Shown here piece after piece: positions 36,337 through 47,940 of a stretch of DNA of 64,000 bases. The DNA is from Allacma fusca (taxonomy: Eukaryota > Arthropoda > Collembola > Symphypleona > Sminthuridae). Below the pieces are notes generated by a model. That model saw only the letters and a list, made by a program, of their open reading frames with translations. It made no database searches and had not been told where the DNA came from. How positions within the stretch are numbered: position 1 is the first letter of the stretch; each line of letters starts with the position of its first letter. Position numbers and translations under genes: made by a program. Location: positions 1,903,001 to 1,967,000 of the forward strand of contig OX359245.1 in NCBI GenBank assembly GCA_947179485.1, read 5' to 3'.

Positions 36337-38479
36337 AATTTCCTTTTTATCTTGGTTTGAGACGAAAACGGGGTTTTGAGGGAAGCTAAACTTATGTTGC
36401 TATCAACCACAATGTAAATTTTTGACCTCATAAAACAACAAGTTTATTTTATTAAAAATTTATAAGTTGTTTACAGTAATTATAATTTAAAGTCCAGTTT
36501 TTGGAAAGTTCAAGTTCTGTGACCTCAACGCAAAATCAATAAAAATTAAAGAATCCTTAGGTTGAAAATCCGTAAATCTTTTCCTTCTCTGTACCTGTAT
36601 CTTCTCTGTATCACAAACATAATGACGTAAAAGAAATTACATATGAAAAGATATTAAATCAGTGAAAATTGAATGGTTACAAAAATGAAAAAAATCCCAT
36701 TTAAAAATACACGGACAACTGAGATCCGTAATGGCAGAAGGAATCCGGCTAATTGTAAGAAGCTTTGTTCTTATAAGGGCATTCGTAATAGGGAGTATCA
36801 AATTCAAATACTTTTATTACAGGAAAACTGATAATTTTTTAAATTATTTCCTTATTTACTTTTAGTTTGTTAAATGTTGCCAAGTTTTGGAATTTCCAGG
36901 CGAAGGTAATAAGCTAAATGTATTTTTTACACAGTATGTTATTGTTGTCAGAAACAAATTAAGGTAAGGTTATCCAGTCAAAGTGATTCCCGAATTTTGA
37001 CAATGTCAAATACATATATATGATGTACGGTTTTGTGATCGATCATAATTGCACAATCAGATATAAATATGCACAAATATAATTTAAATTCATCTGACAA
37101 ACCAAGAGTCATTGTTGATGGATCATATTGATTGAAGTGTGATTGTAGTTTAATAATTCACTATCCCATAAACTGGTTTTTATTGATTATTAGTATTCCA
37201 GCTGTGTTGGCATTCCTGGAGATAATTGATGCACTGAAAAGTGAATGCTGCGTCACACTTTTTTACTTGTGGCAGGAAAAATAATAACACGAATAATATT
37301 ATTATTAAAAATGGGAAGCTAAAACAAAAATTATTCATTTTCCAAGGTTTTTCTTTGCAGGTCAGGTGAGTTAATAAAAAATCATCCAATTGGTTGATAG
37401 AATTGCAAAAAAACTTATTTTTATTGTTGAATTTCTGATTTGGTTCATTCCGCAGTCTTGGAAACTTTTGGATACAGCGGTCGCAAAAATAGCAGTTTTC
37501 CTGGAAAGGCTGAAATTTGGACATATTTAAATGAATAGCTGAATCTTTTTTTTCAAAATCTGCTTTCTGAAAAAATTCATTGGTAAAACAACAATTTGAT
37601 ATGGAAATTTCAACATTCGGTTTACATCTTTTTCTAGTGCTTATTAGCGGCTACCGACCGGGTTCAAATTTCGCTACTTGGGTTACAATTAGTTTTAATA
37701 TTTCGTTTAACCATAAAATTGGTAAATTATAAATTCCTTTTCCTAATTTTTGGACTCACTGAAATTTTTAAATGAGAAATTAGTTTCAAATTTAAGAACA
37801 AAAAATGTTAATCCCTTACTTGCTCTTACAGAATTGGGTGAGATGTGAACCAATGTCTGAACTAGAGTCCAAATGAGCGTAATACCTTTTTTTATTTAGT
37901 GTTTGTTCGATAATTTATGCTTTATTTCAATTTAACTTCATTTCATTCTAAGTGACAATTTCAAGAAGTAAATACCTTTGGGAAATACCAAAGGGAAGTT
38001 AATACTTCTAAAGTATTTATCATCAACTTTGAAACCGGTTATTCTCGTTTTTATTAGCATGGTCAACGTTTCGATGTATTAGTAATTACGGAAATGTAGA
38101 AGACAATTTTGTGCAATTTAAAAATAAAAATCTATTTGATTCCCGTTTCTGGCATGGAAAATGCTAATATTATAACATGAACTGGTTATCTACTGTTGTT
38201 ACATTTTAATTTTAAATATTTATGAGGAGCGTTTAATGTCTATTATAACTAGAAGCTGTCTTAAATTTGGACGATAATAGAAATACTCTTTGCTTGATGC
38301 ATATACGCTTTTTCAAAGAAGCCTACACATGTAGTTTCTACTGTGGGGATTGCAAAATTGAAAACTTCCTTAAACTAATTCCACAATCTAGCTGGGCATT
38401 ACCAATTTATTATTATTTTAAATTTGAGACGTAAGTTAATTAGGAAAGCTCTGGGTATGTCAAATTGATATCAGAATGA
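36337..38479. other. No gene seen
   Basis: Gene-free as far as I can tell. A minus frame at 37180-37524 is Cys-rich with one hydrophobic segment, but it lacks splice or homology support and I do not call it. Confidence 0.45.
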
Positions 38480-38920
38480 AATTTTCTGACAGTCAAACCC
38501 TCCGTAAAAGTCGTCCAGGTTCGACAGGGTTCTGGCCGTTAGGGGTCTCTGGAGCAGATCACAGATGATTCCTTCCAACCGAGAAAAATTTCGTGACAAA
38601 AACAGATCAAATTAACGTTTTTTTCAAAAACTTCAGGTCAAAATTTGTAAGGTTCTTAAATGAAGGCAATGATCTTAGTTGGGGCTACTAACGCCATTCG
38701 AACTAGGTATCCACGTGGTTCTACGGTAAATACGTCAGAAAATCACGGAGGTGATTCGACATAATAGCCCAAAATTACGGATTTTTCAAACTTTTAAGGT
38801 GTAAATTTTAAAGACCCGTGAAACAAAATTAAAACTTGATTCCGGGTTAGCACAACGGTTCGAACAAGGTATTGCGCATCGGTCTCATTCCTGCGTATTT
38901 TCCTGTTTGAGTATTTACAT
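38480..38920. repeat. Two degenerate tandem units of about 150 bp
   Basis: The block from about 38620 (TTTTTTCAAAAACTTCAGGT ... GCTACTAACGCCATTCGAAC) is echoed from about 38780 (TTTTTCAAACTTTTAAGGTG ... GTTAGCACAACGGTTCGAAC). The spacing is similar and the identity moderate. Function unknown. Confidence 0.45.
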
Positions 38921-38949
38921 TTTGAGGAACCATTTTGTGACTTTGGACT

Positions 38950-39490
38950 AAAAATCAAAGTTAACTTCTGGATCATTACAATTTTAATCGAAAATCACAT
39001 GTCTAATATTCTTTAACCTTCAATTTACCTTTAAACTCCGATAGAAAAAAATTAGGGAAACCTAATGGGAAAATTTGCCCAGAGCAGAAGTGTGATTTGA
39101 AAATTCCTGGCTTTCACACTGTATGTTTCATCCATTTAGCAATAAAATTTAAAAAATCTGTGCTAAAAATGTACCAAGTTGGAGTAAAGATTGGACCTAA
39201 CTTCAGAATACTGAAAACATTAATAAACAATTGCAACTCCAGAATCATTTAATGAAGCATCATTTGTGTAGAGAATAAAGTGTTTTTGGAAATGTTTAGC
39301 TTTCACGCCGCTTCAAATTATATTCGTTCTATTCCAAGTTTAATTGCTCGAATACTGTATTGTTCAACCTTTGTGAGTCACGAATCGATTGGATACAATG
39401 TTACCGATGTGGCAAGTTCCTCAGAAAAAATTATAACGAGAGATATATGTTGAGGACTTAATTGAAGTAGTATGGGTTTTGTTTGTTACA
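38950..39490. repeat. Dispersed repeat family, two further copies
   Basis: One poor copy lies at 38950-39130 and a better one at 39140-39490. They share AAGATTGGACCTAACTTCAG, TTTCACGCCGCTTCAAATTA and TTGAAGTAGTATGGGTTTTG with copies A and B. Homology with B extends further right, to about 40020 (CTTGACAAATTTGAACTGGG). Confidence 0.55.
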
Positions 39491-40020
39491 TGAATAGTTA
39501 TCTGACATTCGTAGTTAAAAGCATTGAAAAGTGTATTTTTTCTTCATAGCAAAAATTATAAATTCTCAAAATTTAAAACAACTAGTGTAACGTCGTAAAT
39601 ACATCTGGATTTTTTATTATTGAAGTTCATTTTAGATTCTGTAATATTTAATATTAAAAAGAATGAAACAAGTTTCCCACTGTCGATTAATCATGCACAA
39701 TGACTGTGTTTAAAGTTAATTATGTGTGGTCAAAATATGTAGATACTAAATTGAATGAATGCCATAAGTTGAAGTTAAACATTTTCTTGCAAATTTGAAA
39801 ATTGTGTGGCAAGGTGTCCGCAAGAACAAACGAATATTTCTAAGGACATCATTTTTAAATATTAAATAACACCTTCATGCCTGGGTCTTCAAAAGTGTTC
39901 TCATTTCGTTGCAAACGTTAATTTTTTAATGTCCTCTCAGAGGTAAAGCACACGTAAACTACACTATTGCAAGGTTAAATGCCAAAACATCTTGACAAAT
40001 TTGAACTGGGAAGTGCGTAG

Positions 40021-41099
40021 ATTTTGCACGTTTTTGTTACGATCGTGTCAAATATCTCAGTCCCAAACATTAATAGAAACTCCTCGGTACTTCTATCGAT
40101 TTTTTATCTTTTCTGTAGCTTATTTTGTAAAATTACATAATATTGTATTTCAATTGAAATAATTAAAAATTTCTTTTATTGGTTTGTGATAAAATGATAT
40201 TAAAATAATCTTTTATTTCTATATTCTTTAATACAACAAAATTATAAGGGATGTAACAAGGCATTTCATAGCGCCACATCAGAAGAAGCAGTCAGTGCTT
40301 CTTGACTCTGGTCGCGTCCCACGCTTAGGCTTGCAACATTCATGCACACACTACAGAACTAGTATTAGCAGTGCCAAAAATACTGCAATTGCACAGGTCC
40401 TATTATAAACAACTTTTAAGAGTTTGCACACTAATCAAACCAGAATTATTAATATTATATGCGTTCAAATTACTTATCCTCACCACCAACTAGGCCAATA
40501 GTTTGCATTCTCAATAGATTTCGCATAGTTTTTATTAATAAATTAGTGTTGAAAATAGTTCTTGTTGTATTTGATTTGATTTATTTAGTTTGAATTGTCA
40601 GAAGTATTCATCGAACTGAATCAATGGTTTACAATAATGGACAAAAGATCAAATAAAACTAATTTAACATTATAAGTGTGATATAAACGTCATACATATA
40701 AACGTATAAAGTCAAGTACTAGCATATAACAATTATTTCCTGTTTAGAAATATCCACTCAATTAAGTTTTTGGAGACGTTTACATTGTCGAGGTCTCGGA
40801 GTGTTGGTGAAAGTTTGTTCCACAACATAATCATTCTATATTTAACACTTCTTTCAAAAGTAGTGGAGTGATGCACCATAGGCTTGAGTTTATTTTTGTG
40901 TAGTAGATTCATGGCACTAAATTCGTAGCTAAAGGTTTCATTATAGGTGCTGGAGCAGCTACCTAATATAAGAGCAACAAATGAGAATTATACGATACTC
41001 ATTTATTACTTGATAAGATATCCAACGGTTTGAGAACGTGCTTAATACACACCAGAAAAGTACTCAGAGTCCATAAGTCTTAAATACAAATAAATTGAA
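40021..41099. other. No gene seen
   Basis: AT-rich sequence without a recognisable exon, RNA gene or repeat boundary. Confidence 0.45.
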
Positions 41100-41328
41100 T
41101 TATGTTGAATTATAAAATATATTACTAGTTACAGTGGGTTGTCGAGAGATCAAAGCCCAGATCAAGTTTAACCACGCTCCCTGTTGATCATTTTCAACTT
41201 GTAAGAACTCATGCGACCATTGCTTCAAATTGCTGGTTACCATGGGAAATAAATCATACAAATGCATGCACAAAAAATTCTGTGGGAATTTATACACGAG
41301 TATGGCAATGTCTCCAATTTTTCCTGTT
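41100..41328 (-). CDS. Possible terminal exon, function unknown
   Basis: After CATTTCCTTAG (minus strand) a frame of 75 codons reads TGKIGDIAILVYKFPQNFLC, then MHLYDLFPMVTSNLKQWSHE, and ends in a TAA at 41100. Its composition is balanced and protein-like, and the acceptor is good, but no homologue comes to mind. It could belong with the exon at 42272-42541 on the same strand. The foldback element between them would then lie in an intron. Confidence 0.3.
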
Positions 41329-41393
41329 CTAAGGAAATGAACTTAACCCATCTAATATTACATATTTGAGCTCCACGGATTTCGATCCTAGTT

Positions 41394-42166
41394 AAGCAAG
41401 GAGGGCGCAAGTTAAGTTCATATATGGCCTCCCTGTTTTAGTTCCATATGTGTGCTCCGTTTTAATTCCATAAGTTTCCTCCCTGTTTTAGTTCCATAGG
41501 TGACCTCCGTTTTAATTCCATAAGTTTCCTCCCTGTTTTAGTTCCATAGGTGGCCTCCGTTTTAATTCCATAAGTGACATCCCTGTAGTTAATTCCATAA
41601 GTGGCACCCCTTTAGTAAATTCCATAAATGGCATCCCTGTAGTTACTTACATAAGTGGCATCGCAGTAGTTAATTCCATACGTGGCTTCCCTGCAGTTAA
41701 TTCCATAAGTGGCCTTGGTGTAGTTATTTCCGTAAGTGGCATCCCTGCAGTTAATTCCATAAGTGGCCTTGATGTAGAAAAATCCTTAAGTGAACTCCTC
41801 TGTGTAGCAAATTCTATAGGAGGCCTCCCCGATAGTGAACGTCTTTAGTAGATTCCAATGTTCCCTTTCAATATAAAGTTCGTAGGCTACGTCCTTGCAT
41901 TAAATTTATTTTGCTTGAAATGTAAACTCTTTTGTAGTCAGTTGGTTACACACATCCTTATCAACTGCAGAAATATTTTGTATCCCTTATGGTCTTTTAT
42001 GGAATTTTCTACACGGAGGCCACTTATAGAATTAAGTACAGGGAGGCCACTGATGGAATTAATTACAGGGAGGCCACTGATGAAACTAACTAGAGGGGGG
42101 CCACTTATGGGGTTGTACTTAAAACAGGCAGGCCACATATGAACCTAACTTGCGCCCTCCTTGCTT
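41394..42166. mobile_element. Foldback-type element made of ~27-bp repeats
   Basis: The left end AAGCAAGGAGGGCGCAAG is exactly inverted at the right end. Inside, about 16 units of 24-31 bp (type ATTCCATAAGTGGCATCCCT plus GTAGTTA) run rightward from 41415 to about 41830. About five inverted units (CAGGGAGGCCACTGATGGAA type) run from about 42008 to 42145. The first six left units alternate 26 and 24 bp, forming a 50-bp higher-order period. Between the arms is ~170 bp of unique sequence. This is the architecture of foldback elements. No target duplication was found. Confidence 0.75.
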
Positions 42167-42271
42167 GAATCCAACCCAGGGCGATCCAGACTTGAGTTCA
42201 ACTCTGGACTAAAATTTGAGAAGACCTTTAATAAACACGATTCGCTCTCACCAATGAGTTCCTTTTGATTT

Positions 42272-42541
42272 CTACAATGTTTTTAGCGTATGGGAAAGTT
42301 GAACTGTGGCAGACTCTACTTCCCGGGGAAATTTGCTTTTGCTCTTTCTAGCTTCTAACGGTATCAATAAATCGTGGTGGATGTTTATGGCAAATGCATT
42401 AACACTTTGTGCAAATGGTTCCTCCGGCGAGCGATAGCAAAAATAATTGTTTCCGGCGTGTAAGAAATATGGACCACCCTCATCCCTGAAGCTTATATAC
42501 GCTCCTCGAAGATCCTGGAACATTCGGAATCTTCTCTCCAG
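42272..42541 (-). CDS. Possible exon of an extracellular-type protein
   Basis: After AACTTTAG the minus frame reads RRFRMFQDLRGAYISFRDEG, then GPYFLHAGNNYFCYRSPEE, and a stop follows ATVQLSHTLKTL. The segment RMFQDLRGAYISFRDEGG resembles a beta/gamma-crystallin Greek-key strand pattern. It recalls RLFEKRDCRGWSLAIYPG of the family at 15906-17618, but the match is too short to be sure. No partner exon in phase was confirmed. Confidence 0.35.
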   Translation of the reverse strand: MERRFRMFQDLRGAYISFRDEGGPYFLHAGNNYFCYRSPEEPFAQSVNAFAINIHHDLLIPLEARKSKSKFPREVESATVQLSHTLKTL

Positions 42542-45500
42542 CTAAAGTTACTAGACTCGACTGTAATTAAAAGATGATTATATGTAAGGAGCTGATTATC
42601 AGCTATAATGAGTTACATTATTATAGGATTTTGGTTATAAAAACCACCAACTTTTTGTTGAATACATCCGTTACATACTATGTTTGTCCAGAATAACTCC
42701 TTTGTCTTGTGTAAATTATTCTCTCACGGCTGCACAGCTGAAGCTTGTCCAAATCTTCCGAGTTTTGGGGTGAAATGCTAAAATTGTATAATCTTGAAGA
42801 GCCATCATACTTATTTTTCCAAAAAATGGTTGGGAAACATTTTCACATTTATTTAAATGAGATTATTTAAAATAATTGTCATATTAACTAATAAATACCT
42901 AAACGTGAAGATCAGTAGACCGTCGTAGCACCTGGTCCCGCAGTAGGAAATGGATTTCTTCACTTGCTCTTGCAAACTAAAACGCGTATCTACCTGAATT
43001 AGAACGATTGATACCACTGCGGTCATTTATACTTAATGACTGACCATGGTAAATATTTGTGCCTACAGAATTGAGTATGCAAATGCAGTGGAGTCAATGT
43101 ATTCACTTTTAATAACAACCTCTACATCATATATGATTCGGTGTACTGGAATTCCGTTTTACTTTCCCTTTTGGCCCCATAACAGAAAGTTATAAATAGG
43201 TTTAAAAAAGTAATCATAATTTGTGTAAATATAGCCAAACTCACTCCGCCCCGCAGACGCAGCTCATTCTGAAGGCGTCTGTTTATCGTACACGAAAACC
43301 TATTTGCGGACTATTATTTATAGGGTGTGATGATTTTATTCCAAAAACTTGTAGGCAAAATATGTATGGTGCAAGAATCCTCGCCTTTATATTCAAATCC
43401 AGGCCGTGTTGTCTTCGTCTGTACGTACTTTGTAATTTTATAATTCAAACTACGTGGCACAGCTCAGGACGGAGAGTTTATGCGCTACTACTCTATTGGG
43501 ATTTCAATCCATATACATACATACTTCTCAATTTCCCCAATGCAATCTCCTCTAATAATTCCAAACCGACGTGGACATGTCTCTCTGTGCATTCATATTC
43601 GGATTTACTACAAATGCTTAACTCTGTGCTAAAGCATCTCGGGCGGTTAAAATTACCGGGTAAGCCCGTAAACAACCTGACCCGCATGGGCTGTGGGTGG
43701 TATGGGTAAACATTATTATGCTTGAAGTGTAAAGAGCGGGCGAGTGGCAACAGTCTTTTCAACGCGGTTAAAAAAACCGGGAAAGCCCGGGAAAAATTCC
43801 ATGATTGGTGCAGCATCCGTGGTTGTGGATATGCTTAGACTTAAATAGATTGGACGAATATCAAACGTTTGGAATTTTGCCATTAAAACAAGGCAGGACG
43901 TAGTATGCGGGATTTCTTGGAATTTTTGGTTTATTACATACCTGCCTTGTAAATCACTAGTACTAGTTTCATTTCGTTATTCATTGCTGAGGGAAATTCC
44001 ATTTTGAGTAAATTTGAATCCTGCTAATCATTCGTGTATTGGTAAAACAAAATATATAATTTATCAATCCTATAAATTCAGGAAAATTTCTAGAAGTGTT
44101 TACCAAAGCGGAAAATTAAATCGTTAGTTAACATTCGAAGTCAATGAATTATATTACATGAAATAGCCGGAAAATCGCAAGTTGGAACAACATTTAAACA
44201 GATACAGACTAACTAGGTTTGCACGAATTATGCGAAGTGCAATGAGTGCAGGTATATAATTAGCTGGCAATCAGGCCAAGAAGGTATATATCAACTCTGA
44301 CCAAACATAATTGTAAGAATTCTGCGGTGGAAGCAACCCAAGTTATTACAGATTTCTTTCTCTATGCATTACAACTGCAATCTATTACTTATTATCACAA
44401 AAAGCGTAAAGACTTCGACTGTTCACATACCCAGTCTTTCAAGCTATACTATCTATATATGTATGCTTTCTATTCAGTAAACAGCGTTCACGAATTTTAC
44501 CACAAGTGGAACACGGCAAGATTTGTTATTTGTGAATAATTTACTGGAATGTAATCCTCTTATACTAGATTGAACTGCCCTGCGAAGCGGGCTACATTTC
44601 TAGTACCTGATTCTGGAAACATACCTGGAACTGTTCATTTTTCTGCCCTTATTTTTTGTTTTTCTTATGTCTTATATTTTATTCCTACCTATATTGATAT
44701 TTTTTTCCTGCCGATTTGGAGTTTTCCCCTACATTGAGCACATGATATTTCCAGCTAGGGGTAACATTTTGGAAAAAATTCTTGTAACTTGCCCAATCAA
44801 AGGACTTTAGTTGGTCACATTTTGGTTTATCGTCTTAACCCTAATGTAACAAATGGTCGACAGGAAAAGGTCTACATACAGGCCTATTTGTGAGGTATTT
44901 AAAGGGTCAATGAATTATTTGAAGAGGTTTGTAGGCAGACATAATAGGTTTTAGGAATCTACACTGAGGTCTAACCTATAATAAGGTAGGCTCTGCCGTC
45001 GAGGATATATGTATAGTAGGATATTTGTTGGCTACCGACGTTCATTTGAAGGCACTAAAAAGTGCAGGCAAGGAATGAAGTTCAAGGCAGTAAAATTAGA
45101 ACTAAAGAGCAATATTCGACTGGTATTTCCAGACTGTATGTGCTAAAGTGCTGAGTTCTAATTATTCGCTCAAGTTAAATCTCAATCTTTTGGCGCGAAA
45201 TTAGAGTTTGAACACAATTAAAATTTGAAACGAGAATTTACAAACAACGGTGAATACATTATGTTGTCAGCCAGTTAAGATATTCACAAATTTCTTGTTT
45301 AGCTGACTAAAAATTCTTTGCTACTGTATTTATATTGTGAATTCTTAAGTGATACATGTCTTGTGACAAACGTTGTAAAACTTAGACACGATTTCTGAAA
45401 CAACTGTTCTGCTCTTAGGGCGGTCTGGCGAATGAAATTAAAAGGTCTTATTGTGAGTGTAACGAAAGGCATATGAGATGAAAAATGGTGACAAGGGTAG

Positions 45501-45839
45501 AATAAATTGAACTAGTTTGTAAACAAATGTAGGCTTATGCGTAAGCTAGGCCCTCGCTTTATATGTAAGTAGGATAAAAGTAGCGTATTTGTAGGTTGTG
45601 TTGTTAAAATAGTCGCTCACAATTCTGAAACACGATGTATGACCAACAGATGAACAAAATGGTATCTTAAACCGTTTTGTTAGCTATAAAAATAAATGTA
45701 CTTCACCAATTGTAGATAATCAACAAATGGTTTCCGTTTTTGTGCTGACAAGAAAAAATGAAAAATGTAGTTAGGAATTCGCGGGAATATATTACGAATA
45801 TAATACAAACAACTTTAACGTTAAGACATTACTAAAGTA
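42542..45839. other. No gene seen; scattered repeat traces
   Basis: The stretch 43620-43800 has GGGTAAGCCCG / GGGAAAGCCCGGG motifs on both strands, like worn ends of a hAT-type element. The segment 44240-44340 resembles 46390-46940 in part (GGCAATCAGG, TTGTAAGAATT). I could not define any gene. Confidence 0.45.
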
Positions 45840-46090
45840 GAACAAAATGGAGCCAAACCTTAAATTCTGGAATTTATTGCAGACACATAACCAAATGTAC
45901 ATATTGATGAATCTTCTGGGCTGGTCTAAGCTAAGGAACGACACGTTTCCACATATGTATGCTACTGACATTATGAGGAACATTAAGATTTTGAACCAAA
46001 ATTGATTGTTTGTGTACTTCCAAAACCGGAACTGATGTGCAAATGCGATTTAGTAACTTTTCTCCGGGTCGATTAGCGAGAGGTGAGAAA
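45840..46090 (-). pseudogene. Exon-A fragment of the unknown family
   Basis: The minus strand reads SHLSLIDPEKSY, a stop, then IAFAHQFRFWKYTNNQF, and after a gap CGNVSFLSLDQPRRFI. This matches exon A of 15906-17618 (SHHWLVDLEKS, ELAFAHQFLKYTNN, CGNVSFLSFDQNRRLI). Even the donor-side flank resembles the other copy. No other exons of the family were found nearby, so it is a stranded duplicate. Confidence 0.65.
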
Positions 46091-47655
46091 AACTTAAATA
46101 CAAAAATTATTCCCTCATATTAATTTTTGAAAGACGTAAATTTTTGAAGTTTTTCAAAGCCTAAAAACAAACTCCAAATTACCCTTCCAATGCAAATCCA
46201 ATCAATTGAAACGCCACTAAAGCTTGAATAATAATTTATTATTAATTCTTCACTGTAAAAATAAAAAGGAAATATGACGTAATCACGGAAGTGTATTTGA
46301 AGACCCTGCTCTTGTAACTAACCGCAATTTAGCTCAAACAAATTGTCGAAATTAGAGGAACCAAGGTCCTTATAATTACAGAAATAATGAGTTCAGGAAT
46401 GTTTGTAACAGGCAATCAGGGCAAGGAGGGACATCATTTCTGGCCAAATATGGTTGTTCAGTGCTATTTGTGCCATTCTCATTATGTAAATGCAAAATTT
46501 GACTATTCTTAGAGTTAGGCTTATTGAGTATGATAGAATGCTTTGAGCGTCCACTTTTTGTCCGTACCTTTGTAATGTATGTTATTTATCAGTGTTTCTG
46601 TCCTTGTCTAAAATTTTCCAATGTAAATTTGGTCAGTGCTCCGCACTATCTTTGTCAATTATTTGCCTCGCTTGCCTCCTGCATTATTATGCCGCGGTAA
46701 AATGTCCTTATTGTTTTCTGAGGATTGGAAAAAAAATGATACTCGGCTAGTACATTTTGTCCAGAGAACATCACCTTGAACTCTCACATTTGGCCTGTCA
46801 TTTCACTCGTCAGTCATACTACTCTCACATTCCCCAGTCTCATTTTCTCAACTGAATTTTCATTGAATCAGGCATTTCACCAACAAGTACCTACAGCGTA
46901 CAATGGTTGTAAGAATTGCGCAGTGGAATCAACTATTACCAATTTCATTTAAAAAAGTTGCAAGGGCAAAATTGAATGAGCAAATTGTTCTGGGTTTAGC
47001 TACAGATTTATAAGCTGAACTGGCATTTACGGACGGCTACGGGCTTTTTTAAATTTAGCTGGCCAGGTCAGACATTTCCGCTGAACTTCAATTTCGGGGC
47101 AGCCGTGCACGGGTAAATATTTACGGGTCACGGGTATCCACGGGCCTAAAATGTCACACTGGGTGATACTCTAATACCAACCATAAAGGCTGTGTTAAGC
47201 CTCTAAATGACTTACTAGTAAATAATTTACAGCACTACTATCAACCTTTACCTTGGTAGAAACTCTCGACGGACCAGCGCCGCTACCAGCTCAAGTTTCA
47301 GACTTTCCCTTGGATTTCTTCTATGCTCAGCAGCCCTTTATCAGTGGCACCCCTTGGTATCAAGTATGAAGAAAAATAATGGAACTTGAAGGGAGAAAAT
47401 ACAGAGAAAACTTCTTTGCTTTTTATTTCACAAAACGGTAGTAGCTCCTTCACCCACAACCTTCCTGTTGTGCTCGTTTTCCTTCTTTTGAATACATATG
47501 ATAACATTACTTAACATCAACCCACACATTCATCCAATCATACCTACAAATAGCACAAAATCAACAATATGTACTCCCAGGTTGAGTAGTAAATGGTTGA
47601 GAGAAGAGACGAGCCGCGCTCGTCTACGTTCCTCACCACTCATGTATGAAGTTCA
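46091..47655. other. No gene seen
   Basis: Includes a patch at 47030-47160 with CGGGTAAATATTTACGGGTC and ACGGGTATCCACGGGCC. These look like subterminal repeats of a hAT-type element, but I could not set boundaries. Confidence 0.4.
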
Positions 47656-47940
47656 TACTCTAAAATCAAAAAAAATTGGTGACAGCTTGTTAGTGATTGA
47701 TTGATTACCCAGTGCTCCTCCCGTAAAAAATTGACCCATCTATACGCGCGAAAATCGTATCGCAATGTTTTTCCATTGCGATAGAAATCTATTGATCTAG
47801 AAATCCTTTGCTCTCGCAATGAAAAAACATTGCGATACGATTTTCGCGCGTATGGATGGGTCAATTTTTTACGGGGGGAGCCGTGGGTAATCAATCAATC
47901 ACTAACAAGCTGTCACCAATTTTTTTTTGATTTTAGAGTA
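47656..47940. repeat. 285-bp near-perfect hairpin (foldback MITE)
   Basis: The left arm starts TACTCTAAAATC and the right arm is its inverse, ending GATTTTAGAGTA. The arms are about 110-120 bp and stay paired through GATTGATTGATTACCC, the TTGACCCATC segment and the CGCGCGAAAATCGTATCGCA segment. The apex is about 50 bp. No coding capacity. A clear target duplication was not found. Confidence 0.75.

Noticed and set aside
37180-37524. Cys-rich minus frame with one hydrophobic segment
   Set aside because: No splice context, homologue or supporting duplicate; AT-rich composition gives such frames by chance.
41394-42166. CRISPR-like array
   Set aside because: The repeats are contiguous, without unique spacers, vary in length and are inverted at one end. 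The sequence is eukaryotic.
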